From contig NZ_VTTL01000006.1 in NCBI RefSeq assembly GCF_008364685.1, forward strand, positions 278,049 to 342,048: 64,000 nucleotides of DNA, in the 5' to 3' direction. This DNA comes from Xanthobacter oligotrophicus (GTDB lineage Bacteria; Pseudomonadota; Alphaproteobacteria; Rhizobiales; Xanthobacteraceae). Positions 9,834 to 17,839 of the stretch are shown piece after piece. Positions within the stretch are counted from its first letter, which is position 1. Each line of letters begins with the position of its first letter. Both the position numbers and the translations under genes were made by a program. The notes under the pieces were generated by a model. The model worked only from the letters and a program-made list of their open reading frames with translations, was not told the origin of the DNA and searched no databases.

Positions 9834-10648
9834 GGCGCAGCCTCCCCGAAGCCGGGACGCGGCACGAGGCTCATCAGGGTCTGCGACAGGCCGCCGTCCA
9901 CCACGATCTCCTGACCGTTGACATAGGACGCCCGCCCGCTCGCCAGGAACACGGCGACGTCGGCGATGTCCGAGGGATGACCGATACGGCGCACCGGCAC
10001 CATGGCCTCACGCTTCTCGGCGATACCCGGCGCGGTGTAGAAGGGCTCGCTCAGGGGCGTGCGCACGAGGCCCGGGCTGACCACGTTGGAACGCACGCCG
10101 CGCGGCCCCCATTCGAAGGCGATCTGCCGCGACAGCATGGACACCGCAGCCTTGCCTGGGCTGTAGGCGCCGCTGAACGGCTGGGGCTCGCTGGCGGCGA
10201 TGGACGAGATGTGCACGATGGCGCCCGCGCCCTTCTCCAGCATGGCCGCGCCAAAGGCGCGGGTAGTGAGGAAATAGCCGGTGAGGTTCACCTTCAGCAT
10301 GTGCTCCCAGTCCGCCGTGGCGACCGTGTCGATGCCACCGGGCCGCAGGATGCCGGCATTGTTGACGAGGATGTCGGCCCCCCCGAACGCCGCCAGCGTC
10401 GCCGCAGCAGCCGAGGCGATGCTGGCCTCCTCGGAGATGTCGCATTGAAGCGCCAGCGCCCACCCGCCAAGCTTCTCCACCGCGGCCTTGGTCTCGGCGC
10501 AGGTCTCCGGATTCCTGTCGGCGAGGGCAAGGTTCGCGCCGGCCTGCGCGAAGGCGAGCGCCACGGCGCGTCCGATGCCGCCGCCGGCACCGGTGACGAC
10601 GCATGTGCTGCCTCGAAGGCCAAGCCAGCCGGTGTCGGGCGCGCTCAT
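9830..10648 (-). CDS. Short-chain dehydrogenase/reductase
   Basis: Classical SDR of 272 residues: TGAGGGIGRAVA cofactor loop, LADRN after strand 2 (NAD+ type), NNAG, and the catalytic ISSIAASEPQPFSGAYSPGK. The opening DTGWLGLRGSTCVVTG and the closing VNGQEIVVDGG...PRPGF closely resemble the two ends of the internally deleted SDR at 16,201-16,350, so the two appear to be paralogues. It overlaps neighbours on both sides by ATGA, forming an operon with the NIPSNAP gene at 10,645. Confidence 0.88.
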   Translation of the reverse strand: MSAPDTGWLGLRGSTCVVTGAGGGIGRAVALAFAQAGANLALADRNPETCAETKAAVEKLGGWALALQCDISEEASIASAAAATLAAFGGADILVNNAGILRPGGIDTVATADWEHMLKVNLTGYFLTTRAFGAAMLEKGAGAIVHISSIAASEPQPFSGAYSPGKAAVSMLSRQIAFEWGPRGVRSNVVSPGLVRTPLSEPFYTAPGIAEKREAMVPVRRIGHPSDIADVAVFLASGRASYVNGQEIVVDGGLSQTLMSLVPRPGFGEAAP

Positions 10649-11001
10649 TGGGCCGCTCCTTCGTTGTCGAGGAAGCGGGTCACCGAGGCGAGGTCGATTT
10701 TCGTGATGAAGCGGTTCTCCTGCGCCACCAGCAGGTGGCCGGAGGCCGAAAGATAAGCCGGCCAGTCGGGATCGGCATCCCGCGCGATGCGGCGGCGGTC
10801 ATAGTCGGCGAGGCTGTCGTAGCCCCACAGGTGCACCACCTGGTTCTGCGCGCCGATGTCGCTGGCGAAAAAGGCGATGGGCGGCCCCAGGTGGCGCAAT
10901 TGCACCGGCATGGCGAGGGTGTCGAAGATCTCGATGAATTCGCCGAGGCCGCGGGGCTTGATGGTGTAGATGCGCAAGTCCGCGATACGGTATCCGGTCA
11001 T
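10645..11001 (-). CDS. NIPSNAP-family protein
   Basis: Small dimeric alpha/beta-barrel protein of 118 residues from the ATG at 11,001 (MTGYRIADLRIYTIKPRGLG). The RIYTIKPRGLGEFIEIF and VVHLWGYDSLADYDRRR stretches are characteristic of NIPSNAP domains. Bacterial members often sit inside catabolic clusters, but their biochemical role is poorly defined. It overlaps the SDR at 9,830-10,648 by ATGA. A start 60 bases upstream is open but shows no similarity. Confidence 0.8.
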   Translation of the reverse strand: MTGYRIADLRIYTIKPRGLGEFIEIFDTLAMPVQLRHLGPPIAFFASDIGAQNQVVHLWGYDSLADYDRRRIARDADPDWPAYLSASGHLLVAQENRFITKIDLASVTRFLDNEGAAQ

Positions 11002-11084
11002 GACAATCCTTGATGTGTTTCGCATCCCGGAGAGGTTCAGGCCCCCGGGGATGCACGTCACGGAGCCCAGGGGGCCGGGCGTAT

Positions 11085-12329
11085 TCAGGTCTTCACGAAG
11101 GGGCAGCCGCCTTCGGCCACAGGCCGGAAGGCCTCTTCGGCCGGGATGGTGGAGACGAGCTTGTAGATGTCGCCGGGGGCCTTGCTCTCGGCGGGAGCCT
11201 TCACGGAGAACAGATAGGCGGGGTGGATCTTGCGCCCGTCCTCACGCACGCGGCCGGGGCCGAAACAGTCGTCGTCCGTGGGCATCTGCTTCATCACGGC
11301 GATGGTGTCCCGCCCCGAAGCCTTGGCGCGGGCGACGCCCAGCGCCTTCACCGCCTTGAGATAATGGGTGACGCCGGAATAATCCCCGGCCTGGCTCATG
11401 TTGGGGAACACGCCCGCCGGCAGCTTCGGGGCGATGCGCTTCATGAAAGCGCGGGTGCGGTCGTTGAGGTCCCAGTAGAAGGTCTCGGTGAGGGAAAGGC
11501 CATGGGCCACCGGCAGGCCCATGGCGATGACGTCGGTGATGTATCCCACGGTGGCGGCGAGGCGCACCTTGCCGCCGGCGTCGAGGCCGAATTCCTGCGC
11601 CTGCTTCAGGCAGGTGATCAGCTCGGTGCCGGAATTGCAGAAGGCCACCACATTGGCGCCGGAGGCCTGGGCTTGCAGCAGGAACGAGGAGAAATCCGCG
11701 GTCGAGCCGTAGGGATATTTCACCGCGCCCGCGACCTTGCCGCCGGAGGCCTCTATGAAGCGGGTGGCATCCGCCTGCGCGGCATTGCCGAAGGCATAGT
11801 CGGCGGTGACGAAGAACCATCTCGTGCCGCCGGTCTTCACCAGCGCCGTGGCGGTGGAATGGGCGAGGCACCAGCTGTCCCAGCTCCAGTGCAGGAGATT
11901 GGGGCTGCAGCTCTTGCCGGTGAGGTCGGAACTGCCGGCGGAGGTGACGATGGAGACCTTGTCGCGCTCCTGCAGGATACCGCGCGAGCCCAGCGCGATG
12001 GCGCTGTTGCCCACGTTGGTGATGACGTCGATGCCGTCCTCGTCGAACCATTTGCGGATGATGGTGAGGCCCACGTCCGGCTTGTTCTGGTGGTCGGCGA
12101 CCACCAGCTCGACCCGGATGCCCGGATTGGCGGCGGTGAACTCCTCTATGGCCTGCCGGGTGCAGGCGACGCTGGTCGGCCCCTCCACGTCGCGATAGAT
12201 GCCGGACATGTCGGTGATGTGGCCGATGCGGATGGTGTCGTCGGCGGCTCGCGCCCTCCCCGCCGGACCGAGCCCGAACGCGGTGACGGCAAGGCTTGTG
12301 CCGAGAAAGCTCCTGCGATCCATGGCCAT
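11085..12329 (-). CDS. Branched-chain-amino-acid-type ABC substrate-binding protein
   Basis: Periplasmic type I binding protein (LivK/Peripla_BP_6 family), 414 residues, with a Tat-like leader (DRRSFLGTSLAVTAFGLG ending near RARA). Mature protein starts DDTIRIGHITDMSG. Many relatives bind aromatic or alicyclic acids rather than leucine. No permease lies beside it; the closest Liv permease/ATPase set is at 22,186-25,586, so the two may share that transporter. It closely parallels the orphan binding protein at 50,349 (both have ADYxFGxAxQADAT and end DAFRPL/EAFRPV...GGCP). Confidence 0.9.
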   Translation of the reverse strand: MAMDRRSFLGTSLAVTAFGLGPAGRARAADDTIRIGHITDMSGIYRDVEGPTSVACTRQAIEEFTAANPGIRVELVVADHQNKPDVGLTIIRKWFDEDGIDVITNVGNSAIALGSRGILQERDKVSIVTSAGSSDLTGKSCSPNLLHWSWDSWCLAHSTATALVKTGGTRWFFVTADYAFGNAAQADATRFIEASGGKVAGAVKYPYGSTADFSSFLLQAQASGANVVAFCNSGTELITCLKQAQEFGLDAGGKVRLAATVGYITDVIAMGLPVAHGLSLTETFYWDLNDRTRAFMKRIAPKLPAGVFPNMSQAGDYSGVTHYLKAVKALGVARAKASGRDTIAVMKQMPTDDDCFGPGRVREDGRKIHPAYLFSVKAPAESKAPGDIYKLVSTIPAEEAFRPVAEGGCPFVKT

Positions 12330-12372
12330 GGCATTTTTCCCTTATAGTTCATTGTTTTGTCTTTGTTTTTCG

Positions 12373-14085
12373 TCAGTAGGCGGAGGCGCCGGCCAGGTGC
12401 CGCCCGGTGACATAGCCCGACGTCATGATGGGCCCGAGCGTGATGCCGGCGCCGGGATAATTGCCGCCCATGATGCTCGCCGCATCGTTGCCCACGGCGT
12501 AGAGGCCGGCGATGGGAGCCGCGTTTGTGTCCAGCACCCGGCCGAGGGGATCGGTGGAAAGCCCGTCGAAGGTGCCGAGATCGCCCATGACGATCTTCAC
12601 CGCATAGAACGGCCCCTGACCAATGGGCGCCACCGTGGGGTTGGGCTTGTGGTCCGGGTCGCCGAGATAGCGGTTGAAGGCGGTGGAACCGCGGTGGAAT
12701 GCCGGGTCCTCTCCCTTTTCGGCGCCCACATTGTAGGTGCGCACTGTCGCTTCCAGGGCGGCGGCATCGATGCCGGCCGCGCGGGCGAGGTCGGCCAGCG
12801 TGCGGCCCTTCAGCAGATAGCCGGTGCGGGTATAGAGCGAGGTCGGCACCGGAGCGGGCTTGGCAAAGCCGAGGCCGTACTTGCGGATGGTGGCATGGTC
12901 GCAGACCAGCCAGGCGACGGTCTCGCCCTGGCCCTCGCTGTCGGCGATCATGGCGGCGCCCACGTCGTGGTAGGAATTGGCCTCGTTGGTGAAGCGGCGG
13001 CCGTGCCGGTTCACCGCGATGACGCCGGGCTTGTAGCGGTCCACGAGGTGGGGGAAGACACCGAAGCGTCCGTTGCCCAGGGGCACTTTCGACACCGGCA
13101 TCCAGGCCGCCGCATCGGGAAAGCGCGCCTCGAACTGCCCGCCCACGGTTTCCGCGAGGCGGATGCCATCGCCGGTATTGCCCTCAGGCGTGGGCGAGAC
13201 ATGCGCGCCGCCACGCCGGCGGTGGGGATAGATGCCCGCAAGACGCGCCTCGTCATGGGGGAAGCCGCCGCAGGCCAGCACCACGCCGCGTCGCGCGGTG
13301 ATGCGCTGGGTGCCTACGGCGTCCTTCACGACGGCGCCGGTCACCGCGCCATCCTCGACGATCAGCTGCTTTGCGGCCGTGCCGGTGCGGATCGGAACGC
13401 CGCAGTCGAAGGCCGACCTGGCGAGGCGGGCCGCCAGCGCGTTGCCGCTCGTGACCTGAACACCGCGCCGGTACAACAGAAGGTCCTTCAGGTGGCTGGC
13501 AAGGCGCTTCGCCACATAGACCGCGGAAGTGAGGGAGCGCGTGGCGTTGAAGAAATGCTTCAATTCATTGTTGGACGAATTGAACATCATGCCGATGAAG
13601 GTGATGGTCGCGAGCGGCGGCTTGAGCCGGTTCATCTCCGTTCCAAGGCCACGCGCATCATAGGGCGCGGCCACGACGGAGCGGCCGATGTCCACCCCGC
13701 CCGGCAGGTCCGGGTGGTAGTCGGGATAGGCGGAGGCGACGAACTTCACTTCGGTCTCGCGCTCGAAGAATTCGAGCATGCGCGGGCCGTTGTCGAGAAA
13801 GCATTCGATCGCGTCCTCGCGGTAGAAGTTGCCGGTCTCGGTCTTCAGATAGAGCCGGGCGGCCTCTCGCGTGTCGGTGACGCCCTGCGCCGCAGCATGG
13901 GGATTTCCGGGGATCCACAGCACACCGCCCGAAAAGGCGGTGGTGCCGCCGAAATGCTCCTCCTTCTCCACCACGACGACGTCGAGGCCGTGCTTCCTCG
14001 CAGTGACCGCCGTGGAGAGGCCGCCGGCTCCGGACCCGATGACCAGCACGTCGCACACGAGCGGGGCGTGTTCGCTCAAAGACAT
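12373..14085 (-). CDS. FAD-dependent keto-desaturase, 3-ketosteroid-1-dehydrogenase type
   Basis: Flavoprotein of 570 residues from the ATG at 14,085, which has a strong AGGAGG site upstream. Motifs: FAD loop VIGSGAGGLS with VVVEKEEHFGGTTAFSGG, FTNEANSYHD near residue 340, and the C-terminal MGGNYPGAGITLGPIMTSG. The tyrosine in NE-x3-SY and the Tyr-x3-Gly in YPGAG correspond, from memory of KstD structures, to catalytic residues that desaturate carbons next to a ketone. The fumarate-reductase-like family is broad, so the substrate is not known; an alicyclic keto acid fits the neighbourhood. It is divergent from the AraC gene at 14,340. Confidence 0.87.
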   Translation of the reverse strand: MSLSEHAPLVCDVLVIGSGAGGLSTAVTARKHGLDVVVVEKEEHFGGTTAFSGGVLWIPGNPHAAAQGVTDTREAARLYLKTETGNFYREDAIECFLDNGPRMLEFFERETEVKFVASAYPDYHPDLPGGVDIGRSVVAAPYDARGLGTEMNRLKPPLATITFIGMMFNSSNNELKHFFNATRSLTSAVYVAKRLASHLKDLLLYRRGVQVTSGNALAARLARSAFDCGVPIRTGTAAKQLIVEDGAVTGAVVKDAVGTQRITARRGVVLACGGFPHDEARLAGIYPHRRRGGAHVSPTPEGNTGDGIRLAETVGGQFEARFPDAAAWMPVSKVPLGNGRFGVFPHLVDRYKPGVIAVNRHGRRFTNEANSYHDVGAAMIADSEGQGETVAWLVCDHATIRKYGLGFAKPAPVPTSLYTRTGYLLKGRTLADLARAAGIDAAALEATVRTYNVGAEKGEDPAFHRGSTAFNRYLGDPDHKPNPTVAPIGQGPFYAVKIVMGDLGTFDGLSTDPLGRVLDTNAAPIAGLYAVGNDAASIMGGNYPGAGITLGPIMTSGYVTGRHLAGASAY

Positions 14086-14339
14086 GAAAAGGCTCCTCCT
14101 CGACACGCGCCGGGCGTGTGAAGTCCGCGCTTCCTGTGCGCAAAAGGCGTTGTGTGATCGCATGGCACCGCGGCGCCGACGCACTGGCGTCGCTCACTCC
14201 GCGGCTGGCTTGCCCAGCTCTTCGACGGCTCGTTGATGTGCCATGGATAGGCCCGCCGAAACCGGCCGACAATGGATGAAAGCAAAATCCTGTTGTACTT
14301 TTCGTAAGGCCACAGCATCCTCCAGGTCATGTCACAACA

Positions 14340-15236
14340 ATGCTGCACTTGCGAATGACACGACGAAATGTGATCCCGAGCTTCTTTCTATACGACGAAG
14401 CCTTGGCAGACGTGGATCTCGACTTCCTCCACGTGGAAGCCATCCGTATCCGCTCGAGCGTGCATGATTGGACGATCCGTCCACATGCCCATCCCGAGCA
14501 CGTCCAGTTCCTGTTCGTGACCGAGGGCGGCGGGCGCATCCGCGTGGAGGATGACGAGTGGCAGCTCGACCCGCCCACGGTGGTGGTCATCCCCCCGACG
14601 GCGGTTCACGAAATCCGCTTTGAACCGGGCTCGGACGGCTTCGCCCTCACCATCGCCGCTTCCTACGTGATGGCGATGGCGCGGACGGATCCGGCCTTTG
14701 CCGATGTACCCGCCACCGTGGGCCTCTATTCAGCCCAGGGGCCGGATGGCGACGGCTACGGCCTCCTGGATGCCTTCCAGTGGCTGGAGCGGGAATTCAT
14801 CGGCGCGGCGCCGGGGCGGCGGGCGGCCATCGGCGCACACTTTCTGCGGGTGCTGGTCGCGCTGGCCCGGCTGAAGGATGGCGGTGCGCCGGCTGGAGGA
14901 CCGCTGATGCGCCGCGATGCCGATATCGTGGTGCGCTATCGCCGGCTCATCGAAGAGCATTTCCGGCAGGCCCAGCCGCTCACCTTTTATGCCGACGGGC
15001 TCAACATCACCTATGCCCGCCTGAATGCCGCCTGCCGGGCGGTGGCGGGCAAGAGCGCGCTGAAGCTCATGCACGATCGCCTGATGATCGAGGCCAAGCG
15101 CAACCTGCTCTACACGAGCATGAGCGTCGGCGAGGTGGGCCATGCCGTCGGCTTTCAGGATCCGGCTTATTTCAGCCGCTTCTTCACCCGCCATGCGGGG
15201 CGCTCACCGGCAGCGTTCCGTGCCGCACCGCGATAG
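14340..15236 (+). CDS. AraC-family regulator, PobR-like
   Basis: 298-residue transcription factor with an N-terminal cupin domain (VHDWTIRPHAHPEHVQFLFV) and a C-terminal AraC helix-turn-helix pair ending VGFQDPAYFSRFFTRHAGRSP. Both domains parallel PobR at 1,257-2,153 (HDWRIRSHRHGDLYQFFF; GFEDPAYFTRFFTRH), suggesting a shared type of carboxylate ligand. It is divergent from the keto-desaturase at 12,373 across 254 bases. Alternative start at 14,355 (MTRRNVIPSFFLYDE). Confidence 0.87.
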   Translation: MLHLRMTRRNVIPSFFLYDEALADVDLDFLHVEAIRIRSSVHDWTIRPHAHPEHVQFLFVTEGGGRIRVEDDEWQLDPPTVVVIPPTAVHEIRFEPGSDGFALTIAASYVMAMARTDPAFADVPATVGLYSAQGPDGDGYGLLDAFQWLEREFIGAAPGRRAAIGAHFLRVLVALARLKDGGAPAGGPLMRRDADIVVRYRRLIEEHFRQAQPLTFYADGLNITYARLNAACRAVAGKSALKLMHDRLMIEAKRNLLYTSMSVGEVGHAVGFQDPAYFSRFFTRHAGRSPAAFRAAPR

Positions 15237-15247
15237 GACGCAGACGC

Positions 15248-16156
15248 TCACGCCCGCGCCGCGGCCCGCGTTCGGTAATAGGCGATGGTGGCGGCAATGC
15301 CCGTGTCGAGGGACGTTTCCGGCAGGTCCGGCAGCACGTCGGCGAGGTGATCCGGCGCCAGTTCCCCGGCAATGGGCATGGGGGAGCCGGCGGCGGTGAT
15401 GTGCGCATCGGGCACCTCGCGCCGGATGGCGGCGATCACCTCGTCGATGGTAGCCGGGCGCCCGGCCAGATTGAAGGCGTGCGCGCCCTCCATCGGGGCG
15501 GACAAGGCTTGCTCGAAGGCCGCCGCCACGTCGTCCACATAGATCATGCCGGCGGTGCCCACATAGGGGATCACATAGGGCGTGCCCTGCGCGGCCGCGC
15601 GGCAGGCGAGCGTCGGCCCGGCGCTGGCGCCTTCCTCGCCGCGGCCCGGCCCGTAGACGATGAAGGGCCGGAAGCCGATGCTGGCGATGTGATGGTCGTC
15701 CCAATAGGCCCGGGCGCTGCCTTCGCAGGCGAGCTTGAAGGCGCCGTAGTGGGTGGTGGGACAAGGGATGTGTCCGTCCCGCGGCCCGAACACGCCCGCC
15801 GAACTCGCATAGACGAGGCGCGGCACGCCCTCGCGCCTGGCGGCCTCGAAGGCGTTGAGGGTGCCGATGAGGTTGATCTGGGCGCCCTTCACCGGATCCG
15901 CCCGGCAGGCGGGCGTAAGGATGCCGGCCATGTGCACGATCCCGCCGCAGCCCCGCACGGCCGCATGTACGGCGTCTGCGTCGCGAATGTCGGCCTTGCG
16001 CCAATCCACCTCGCGGGTGAGGTCGCCGAGGATATCGCGCACGGCGGCGCTATCGCTGGCAATGTCGAGGACGCGCACGGCGATGCTCCGCCGGAGCAGG
16101 CGGCGGATGATCCAGGCGGCGATGAATCCGGTGCCTCCGGTGACGAGGACCTTCAT
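15248..16156 (-). CDS. NAD-dependent epimerase/dehydratase-family protein
   Basis: Extended SDR of 302 residues: cofactor loop TGGTGFIAAWI at residue 7, YASSAGVFG, catalytic tyrosine-lysine pair in THYGAFKLACEG, and RPFIVYGPGRGEE. Acts on a nucleotide sugar or on a hydroxy/keto acid; in catabolic clusters such proteins often serve as simple dehydrogenases. It converges with the AraC gene at 14,340 (11 bases between stops) and shares its direction with the genes further right. Substrate unknown. Confidence 0.82.
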   Translation of the reverse strand: MKVLVTGGTGFIAAWIIRRLLRRSIAVRVLDIASDSAAVRDILGDLTREVDWRKADIRDADAVHAAVRGCGGIVHMAGILTPACRADPVKGAQINLIGTLNAFEAARREGVPRLVYASSAGVFGPRDGHIPCPTTHYGAFKLACEGSARAYWDDHHIASIGFRPFIVYGPGRGEEGASAGPTLACRAAAQGTPYVIPYVGTAGMIYVDDVAAAFEQALSAPMEGAHAFNLAGRPATIDEVIAAIRREVPDAHITAAGSPMPIAGELAPDHLADVLPDLPETSLDTGIAATIAYYRTRAAARA

Positions 16157-16200
16157 GGCTTGACCCCTGTGCTCGATCGCGGGACGCCCCGGGTGGCGCC

Positions 16201-16350
16201 TCAGTATCCCGGCCTCGGGATGTGGCCCATGAGGGAGCGGCGGAGGCCGCCATCCACAACGATCTCCTCGCCGTTGACGTGGGAGACCCGGGCACCGGCG
16301 AGGAAGACCAAGGTCTTGAGGCCCAGCCAGTCCCCGTTCTCCTGTGCCAT
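16201..16350 (-). pseudogene. SDR remnant with a large internal deletion
   Basis: A 49-codon frame opens MAQENGDWLGLKT, the typical start of an SDR such as the one at 9,830 (DTGWLGLRG). It jumps directly into the C-terminal part LVFLAGARVSHVNGEEIVVD and ends MGHIPRPGY, again parallel to that SDR. About 210 residues, including the cofactor loop and catalytic Tyr/Lys, are missing, yet the join keeps the reading frame. It sits between the epimerase-type gene and the TIM-barrel gene, where an intact SDR probably once lay. Confidence 0.82.
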
Positions 16351-16382
16351 CGCGGCGTTGCTTTCTGATGGTTGCGTTCTGC

Positions 16383-17216
16383 TCAGACGGCGACCGGCCG
16401 GCGATGTTCGATCGCGTGGACGACCCGCCGTGCGCGCTCCAGCGCGAGGCGCGCCCATTCCTCGATGCCGAGGCGCGGCTTCTCGGTCACGTTGGGCAGT
16501 TCCAGGCTGATGGGGAGATCACGCGGCAGCACGGAGAACATGTCGGCGAGGTCGATGCCGCCGTCGCCCGGCAGCAGACGCTCGGCGCGGGCGGTGTGGA
16601 TGAGGGCCTCGGCGGTGGTCGGAATGTCGGCCGGTGCGTCGCACATCTGGGCATAGTGCAGCAGATGGCGCGGAATGGCGGCAAGATCGGCGAGTGTCGT
16701 CGCCGAGCGGGCAGTGTGCAGCGCATCCACCAGTATGCCGCCGTTGGGCGCTCCTGCGGCCGTGACGATGCGCAGGGCGGTCTTCGCGTCCGGCACCATC
16801 GTCCACGGCATGAATTCGAGGTCTGCCGTCAGCCCATAGGGCTGAGCCGCGGCGCAGAAGGCGGCATAGGACTGGACGAGGCGCGCTTCGTCCGGATCAT
16901 CGCCCGCCACCAGCACCGCGCGGGCCGAAAGCCGCCCGCACAGATCGAGGAAGGCCGCCACGTCCTCCACGCGGAAATCGGGGGCGATCCGCACGATCTC
17001 CATGTCGAAGAGGGTGACGCCGGTATCGGCCAGGCGCGCCCGCGTTTCCCGCTCCGCGGCAGCATCGTGGAGCAACGGGTTGACCGCGCCGCCCGGCGCG
17101 GCCGGCAGCGCCCTGAGGCCCACCGCGCCATAGCCGAGGCGATGGGCGAGCAAGACCGCATCCGGCGCGTCGAGGGGCGCGCTCGTGAGATAGGCCAGCG
17201 AATAGACGGGCTCCAC
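16383..17216 (-). CDS. TIM-barrel protein of the sugar phosphate isomerase/epimerase family
   Basis: 277-residue xylose-isomerase-like barrel (AP_endonuc_2 fold). Candidate metal ligands are the Glu in ADLEFMPWT, Asp/His in GILVDALHTARS, and Glu in ISLELPN. The start is GTG at 17,216, chosen because AGGAGG lies six bases upstream; longer frames are antisense overlap. This fold includes isomerases, epimerases and 3-dehydroshikimate dehydratases. The last would connect a hydroaromatic acid to protocatechuate, but that is inference. Confidence 0.8.
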   Translation of the reverse strand: MEPVYSLAYLTSAPLDAPDAVLLAHRLGYGAVGLRALPAAPGGAVNPLLHDAAAERETRARLADTGVTLFDMEIVRIAPDFRVEDVAAFLDLCGRLSARAVLVAGDDPDEARLVQSYAAFCAAAQPYGLTADLEFMPWTMVPDAKTALRIVTAAGAPNGGILVDALHTARSATTLADLAAIPRHLLHYAQMCDAPADIPTTAEALIHTARAERLLPGDGGIDLADMFSVLPRDLPISLELPNVTEKPRLGIEEWARLALERARRVVHAIEHRRPVAV

Positions 17217-17227
17217 GGCCGACCTCC

Positions 17228-17839
17228 TCAGGCGAGCGGCGAGATGGCGGTGGGCAAGGCGATGACCGAGCGCATGTCGCCGGTGAGAAGTGCCGGCCCG
17301 CCGGGCGGCGGCCATACGCCCTCGGCGACGGAGCGGGCGCGCTTCTCGGCGCGGTCGTCGAGGCTGGCATAGGGCCAGATATGGGTGATGCGGGGCGTGC
17401 CCTCCAGCGCATACATGGCGATGGTGAGGGGCGAGAGGGCCACGCGCCCCGGGATCGCTGGACCCCAGACGCGCTCCACCGCCGGCAGGCAGCCGTGCTT
17501 CACGCGATAGGTGCGGATCTCGTAGACCGGGCCGTATTTGCCCGGCACCACCGGCGGCGAGAAGGAATAGGGCGCATAGCCCGTGAATTCCATCTCCACG
17601 ATGGCATCGCCCGCGCCGAAGGGGTCGGTGGCGGCGTGGATGCGGGCGCGGTCGGCCTGCATCGCGTCGTCGTCGGCAAAGCTGCGGAACACGATGACGC
17701 GGTTGAGGTCCCCGATCTCGCTGACGAAGCAGCCGAGCAGCGTGCCGGCGCCCGGCGTCTTCGCATGGGCCTCGATGCCGGCGGTCACCGCAGGCACGGT
17801 GCCGAAGCGGATGGTGAGGGACAACAGTTCATAGCGCAT
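17228..17839 (-). CDS. NIPSNAP-family protein, two-domain
   Basis: 203 residues containing two NIPSNAP-like halves: MRYELLSLTIRFGTVPAV... with LGCFVSEIGDLNRVIVFRSF, and VYEIRTYRVKHGCLPAVE with ITHIWPYASLDDRAEKR. This is the second NIPSNAP gene in the cluster. Its start overlaps the end of the flavoprotein gene at 17,829 by 11 bases and its stop is 11 bases before the TIM-barrel start, so all are probably cotranscribed. Catalytic role unknown. Confidence 0.82.
   Translation of the reverse strand: MRYELLSLTIRFGTVPAVTAGIEAHAKTPGAGTLLGCFVSEIGDLNRVIVFRSFADDDAMQADRARIHAATDPFGAGDAIVEMEFTGYAPYSFSPPVVPGKYGPVYEIRTYRVKHGCLPAVERVWGPAIPGRVALSPLTIAMYALEGTPRITHIWPYASLDDRAEKRARSVAEGVWPPPGGPALLTGDMRSVIALPTAISPLA

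Noticed and set aside
12199..14121. 640-residue open frame on the plus strand
   Set aside because: Antisense to the keto-desaturase and binding-protein genes; low-complexity Gly/Ala/Arg/His composition typical of GC-rich shadow frames.
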